Positions 6,572 to 9,305 of a stretch of 9,305 bases of DNA are shown in pieces. Numbering within the stretch: the stretch's first letter is position 1; each line of letters begins with the position of its first letter. This DNA comes from Firmicutes bacterium UBA995 (GTDB lineage Bacteria > Bacillota > Sulfobacillia > UBA995). The stretch lies in assembly GCA_002291985.1 (NCBI GenBank), contig DBBB01000027.1:1-9305 (forward strand), in the 5' to 3' direction. The notes under the pieces were generated by a model. That model worked only from the letters and a program-made list of their open reading frames with translations. It did no database searches and was not told where the DNA came from. The position numbers and the translations under genes were made by a program.

Positions 6572-6763
6572 TTGGCCCGGGCCACTGGTCAGCCTTGCAG
6601 CTTCCGGTTTCTACCGCTCGCCGGGGTTCTCCTCCATCCGCGGCTTGCCCATCCCGGGCCACCATCAAACCCGGTAGCAAGATCGCCGGGTGCCAAACCG
6701 ACATGGCCCAAATTGGCCACCTCCTCCCCCCTTCCCAGGATATGAGTCAGGGGGAGACCCGGG

Positions 6764-8011
6764 CTACCTGCCGCCCGCCGCTTGCTCCCCACCAGACGCC
6801 ACCCCGGGATCGACCGGCAAGCCCGCCGCCCGTCGCAGAGCCGCCACCCGATCCAGCCTCTCCCAGGGCAGATCGAGGTCGGTCCGCCCGAAGTGGCCGT
6901 AACATGCGGTTGCACGGTAGATGGGCCTCCACAAGTCAAGATCGCGGATGATCCCCCCGGGCGTGAGGTCGAACACTTCCCGAATCACTCGGTCGAGGTC
7001 GCGATCGGGGAGGCGTCCCGTGCCGAAACTGTCTCCTTCGATGGTCACCGGTTGGGCCACGCCGATCACATAGGCGAGCCGCAGTTCGAGGACGTCGGCG
7101 AGGCCGGCGGCCACCACATTCTTGGCCACCCAGCGAGCCGCGTAGGCGCCAGACCGGTCCACTTTGGTGGGATCCTTGCCGGAGAAACAACCTCCGCCGT
7201 GTCGGGCATAGCCCCCGTACGTATCCACGATGATCTTGCGGCCGGTCAGTCCCGTATCCCCCATGGGCCCGCCGATGACAAAACGTCCGGTGGGGTTGAT
7301 GAGGATGCGCGTTTGGAGGTCAAGCAAGTGCTCGGGCACCACCGGTTTCACCACGGTCTCGATGATCGCTTCGCGCAGCTCCGCCAGGTTCACGGCCGGC
7401 GAATGCTGGGCCGAGACTACCACGGTGGTCGCTCGCCGCGGCTGGCGGCCGCGATACTCGATACTCACCTGCGTCTTCCCGTCAGGGCGGAGGAAGGGCA
7501 ACAGCCTCGTCTTGCGTACTTCGGCCAGCCGACGGGCGAGGCGATGGGATAGCACTATGGGGAGCGGCATCAGTTCCGGGGTCTCCCGGCACGCGAACCC
7601 GAACATCATGCCTTGATCCCCCGCGCCAAGCCGGCAGAGGGCATCGTTGCCGGCGTCCGCGCCATCCTTGGCTTCCAGCGACCGGTCCACGCCGGCGGCG
7701 ATGTCCGGCGACTGGGGATCGATGGCCATCAGCACCGCGCAGGTATCGGCATCGAAGCCGAACTTGGCGCGGACGTAGCCGATGTCGGTCACCGTATCCC
7801 TGATCACCCGGCGAATGTCCGCCCAGGCGGTGGTCGTGATCTCCCCCGCGACCATCACCAGGCCGCGCGTGATCAGCGTCTCGCAGGCCACCCGGGCGTC
7901 GGGGTCATCGGCCAGGATGACATCCAGGATGGCATCGGAGATCTGGTCGGCCATCTTGTCCGGGTGCCCCTCGGTGACTGACTCCGACGTGAAGATACGC
8001 TCTTCTTCCAC
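6764..8011 (-). CDS. metK: S-adenosylmethionine synthetase
   Basis: MetK makes SAM from methionine and ATP, releasing phosphate and pyrophosphate, as a cytosolic Mg2+/K+-dependent enzyme. Hallmarks visible: IFTSESVTEGHPDKMADQIS near the N-terminus with the catalytic His and Asp of GHPDK, GAGDQGMMFGFA in the middle, PDGKTQVSIEY, GGPMGDTGLTGRKIIVDTYG, and GGGCFSGKDPTKVDRSGAY, the phosphate-binding loop, with Cys where Ala is usual. The C-terminus carries about 20 extra Ala/Gly-rich residues beyond the usual end. Two starts compete: ATG at 8017, which forms an ATGA overlap with the upstream stop but has GGGAGG only 1 nt away, and GTG at 8011, with GGAGG at an ideal 7 nt. GTG is preferred and gives EEERIFTSES after the initiator. 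The gene is co-transcribed with the methionine-synthase-like gene and is probably under the same SAM riboswitch. Confidence 0.98.
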   Translation of the reverse strand: MEEERIFTSESVTEGHPDKMADQISDAILDVILADDPDARVACETLITRGLVMVAGEITTTAWADIRRVIRDTVTDIGYVRAKFGFDADTCAVLMAIDPQSPDIAAGVDRSLEAKDGADAGNDALCRLGAGDQGMMFGFACRETPELMPLPIVLSHRLARRLAEVRKTRLLPFLRPDGKTQVSIEYRGRQPRRATTVVVSAQHSPAVNLAELREAIIETVVKPVVPEHLLDLQTRILINPTGRFVIGGPMGDTGLTGRKIIVDTYGGYARHGGGCFSGKDPTKVDRSGAYAARWVAKNVVAAGLADVLELRLAYVIGVAQPVTIEGDSFGTGRLPDRDLDRVIREVFDLTPGGIIRDLDLWRPIYRATACYGHFGRTDLDLPWERLDRVAALRRAAGLPVDPGVASGGEQAAGGR

Positions 8012-8013
8012 GA

Positions 8014-9057
8014 TCATACCTCCCTGTCCAAGTGGTGTCGGTCGCGGAGGATGGCGGAGACGCGGGCAGTGAGCGCAAGCGCCCTCTCGGCGACATCCTC
8101 ATCGAGCGAAGCAAGGCCGCAGGAGGGGGTGACCAGGGACTGCTCGAGCAGCGCCTGCCGGTCCACGCCCTCTGCCGCGACCCGGTCGATCGCCGCCTCC
8201 AGGCGGTCGGCAGCCTCCCTGTCGGTCAATGAAGCCGACTCCTCTGCGGCGGGGACTATTCCCCAGGCCAGACGGCCTCCTCGGCCCAGCAACTCACGGA
8301 TCGCGCGGGTGTGCAATGCCAGGTCATCGACGAATCCCCAGGCATCGAAGGAAACGATGTCGACAGGACATTTCATGACGAAACTCCAGTCGGTACCGCC
8401 ACAGCAGTGGATGCCCTTCAGCCCCTGGAAGGCTTCCAGCACTTCGCCAAGCCAGCCCGCCACCCGCTCCCGATCGTAAGCGACGAAGCCCGATCCGTAG
8501 GTAGACAGGGCGGGTTCATCCAGAAAGACGATGGTGCGAGGATTGAGCCGGGCGAGAAAGCGCTCCTGCCAGCGAGCCCGCCTGGCCAGCACCTTGACCA
8601 GCGAATCCATCACTGCCTCCCGGTGTAGTAGCGGCAGCCCGGAAGGGTCGATCAGGGATAACCCCAGGGTAAGCGGGCCCGTGATTTGCCCTTTCACCGC
8701 CACCGCCTGGAGGGAAAGCTGTGGGGCCTCGGCCAGGGCATACAGGCCGGCAGCCCGTTCGCGACCGATTGGCATTACCGCTTCCGGGTCTTCGCGGTGA
8801 AGCCCGAGGATGGCCCCCTCCGAGAATGCGTGCTCAGCCTCCGGGTCGAAACGCACCTCCCCTTCACCTTCAACGAGACCGGGGATGCCTTCACTGAACT
8901 GCGCGTTCATCTGCTCTCGCCAGTCGCGCCGGGGCAGCTGGGGCCAGGCGGGACAGGCGCGCAGGTGCCGGTGGATGGCAGCCATCGCCGCCTCCGGATC
9001 GCGGTGGGGCAGGCTGCCTATGGCGGTAGGCAACATACTGGGCAGAGCGATTCCCAT
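8014..9057 (-). CDS. short MetE-core-like (folate-independent type) methionine synthase, 347 aa
   Basis: This is a member of the UROD/MetE C-terminal TIM-barrel superfamily. It probably transfers a methyl group to homocysteine to form methionine. Visible marks are TAIGSLPH (11-18), KGQITGPLTLG (122-132), FLDEPALS (178-185), HCCGG (217-221), VDIVSFDAWG (232-241), AWGIVPA (264-270) and TPSCGLASL (310-318). By analogy with MetE, the thiol-binding zinc would be held by H217, C219, C313 and an acidic residue; D238 in DIVSFD falls where E. coli MetE has Glu665. The folate-binding N-terminal half of classic ~750-aa MetE is absent, so the methyl donor is probably a corrinoid protein, as proposed for Mes-type core MetE enzymes; the subtype cannot be named. 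Placement behind a SAM-I riboswitch and directly before metK strongly supports methionine synthesis. The ATG is preceded by GAGGGGGG at 6 nt. Confidence 0.9.
   Translation of the reverse strand: MGIALPSMLPTAIGSLPHRDPEAAMAAIHRHLRACPAWPQLPRRDWREQMNAQFSEGIPGLVEGEGEVRFDPEAEHAFSEGAILGLHREDPEAVMPIGRERAAGLYALAEAPQLSLQAVAVKGQITGPLTLGLSLIDPSGLPLLHREAVMDSLVKVLARRARWQERFLARLNPRTIVFLDEPALSTYGSGFVAYDRERVAGWLGEVLEAFQGLKGIHCCGGTDWSFVMKCPVDIVSFDAWGFVDDLALHTRAIRELLGRGGRLAWGIVPAAEESASLTDREAADRLEAAIDRVAAEGVDRQALLEQSLVTPSCGLASLDEDVAERALALTARVSAILRDRHHLDREV
8019..8024 (-). promoter_or_regulatory. ribosome binding site deciding the metK start
   Basis: GGGAGG on the minus strand is 1 nt from the ATG at 8017 and 7 nt from the GTG at 8011. 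Normal spacing favours GTG as the initiation codon, although the ATG overlaps the upstream stop as ATGA. Confidence 0.6.
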
Positions 9058-9079
9058 CGTTCACCCCCCTCAAAGAACC

Positions 9080-9107
9080 CGGCCTCCTCCAACCCTGGAG
9101 GAGGCCG
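9080..9107 (-). terminator. hairpin of the SAM riboswitch expression platform
   Basis: A perfect 12-bp stem (minus strand 9107-9096 with 9091-9080) with loop GGGT lies 13 nt past the aptamer. It is followed by GGTTCTTTG, a short and imperfect U-tract. The 5' arm contains CTCCTC (9103-9098), which can pair with the P1 3' strand GATGAG (9126-9121) in five of six positions, as expected of an antiterminator. So high SAM should favour the terminator. The weak U-tract leaves translational control possible. Confidence 0.7.
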
Positions 9108-9120
9108 CGTAAGCTGCATT

Positions 9121-9251
9121 CTCATCTTCCAGAACTGGAAACGCGGGCTTGTAGCCCGAATAACCACCTTCTGACTGGAATTGGCACCGATGCCGCACAG
9201 GCCGGTTGCCGGGGGGTCATGAGGCCAGTCCCTCGCCCCGCTCTTGATAAG
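9121..9251 (-). promoter_or_regulatory. SAM-I (S-box) riboswitch aptamer
   Basis: This RNA leader binds S-adenosylmethionine and switches off methionine and SAM genes. Conserved pieces appear in order on the minus strand: CTTATCAAGAG (9251-9241), GAGGGACTGGCC (9234-9223), GGCAACCGGC (9210-9201, the pseudoknot region), GGTGCCAATTCC (9188-9177) and the closing GATGAG (9126-9121). P1 forms from CTTATC with GATGAG, including a G-U pair. P4 forms from CAGAA (9173-9169) with TTCTG (9134-9130) and carries an inner CGGGCT-ACA-AGCCCG hairpin (9158-9144). It lies upstream of the MetE-core-like gene and metK in the same orientation, about 60 nt before the first ATG. Confidence 0.97.
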
Positions 9252-9271
9252 AAACAGTGGTCTTATGCAAT

Positions 9272-9290
9272 TGTCAAAAGCAGCATATCA
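9272..9290 (-). promoter_or_regulatory. tentative promoter elements upstream of the riboswitch
   Basis: On the minus strand TGATATGCT (9290-9282) resembles an extended -10 element (TGnTATAAT). It would start transcription near 9275, about 24 nt before the aptamer; its -35 would lie at or beyond the window edge. A perfect -35-like TTGACA (9277-9272) is also present but has no acceptable -10 at 16-18 nt. Which one is used cannot be decided. Confidence 0.3.
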
Positions 9291-9305
9291 CCCGCCAACT
9301 CGGCG

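Noticed and set aside
5184..6677. 497-codon plus-strand open frame opposite recD2
   Set aside because: It lies wholly antisense to a gene with all SF1 helicase motifs. The predicted product is low in structure and rich in Gly, Arg and His, as expected from a GC-rich shadow frame.
1..9305. tRNA or rRNA genes, CRISPR arrays, insertion sequences, prophage or toxin-antitoxin genes
   Set aside because: None was recognised on either strand: no cloverleaf, regular spaced repeats, transposase motifs or terminal repeats. The region looks like ordinary core chromosome.

Overview
The window looks like chromosomal core sequence from a GC-rich member of the Bacillota (Firmicutes), probably of the thermophilic or clostridial high-GC kind (Moorella-, Thermaerobacter- or Limnochordia-like). 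This rests on four things: a textbook SAM-I (S-box) riboswitch, strong GGAGG-type ribosome binding sites, a long-form HPF, and RecD2 and ComF neighbours. The genus cannot be fixed from the sequence alone. Every convincing gene lies on the minus strand, so transcription runs from right (9305) to left (1). The many long plus-strand ORFs are GC-rich shadows.

Right part (9305 to 6764): a SAM-I riboswitch (9121-9251) with a downstream hairpin (9080-9107) precedes a short MetE-core-like methionine synthase gene (8014-9057). Its stop codon overlaps the start region of metK (6764-8011). One gene would make methionine and the next would convert it to SAM, and SAM would feed back on the leader.

Middle (6763 to 3202): recD2 (SF1 DNA helicase) overlaps comFC (phosphoribosyltransferase-like competence protein) by 4 bp. 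Then comes a 279-bp non-coding stretch holding three same-orientation DnaA-box-like 9-mers, an inverted repeat and a near-consensus sigma-A promoter for the next gene, a 69-aa cold shock protein (2992-3201).

Left part (2991 to 1): a strong hairpin separates csp from hpf. The hpf upstream region carries a match to the Bacillus sigma-H promoter pattern. hpf is followed after only 9 nt by an unusual nucleotidyltransferase-like gene (1194-2318) and then a conserved-looking protein of unknown function (401-1105). These two are the least explained genes here and the best candidates for undescribed biology. The last 400 bases hold no large gene; they contain a possible 25-aa hydrophobic peptide and probably the first 10-11 codons of another gene running off the left edge.
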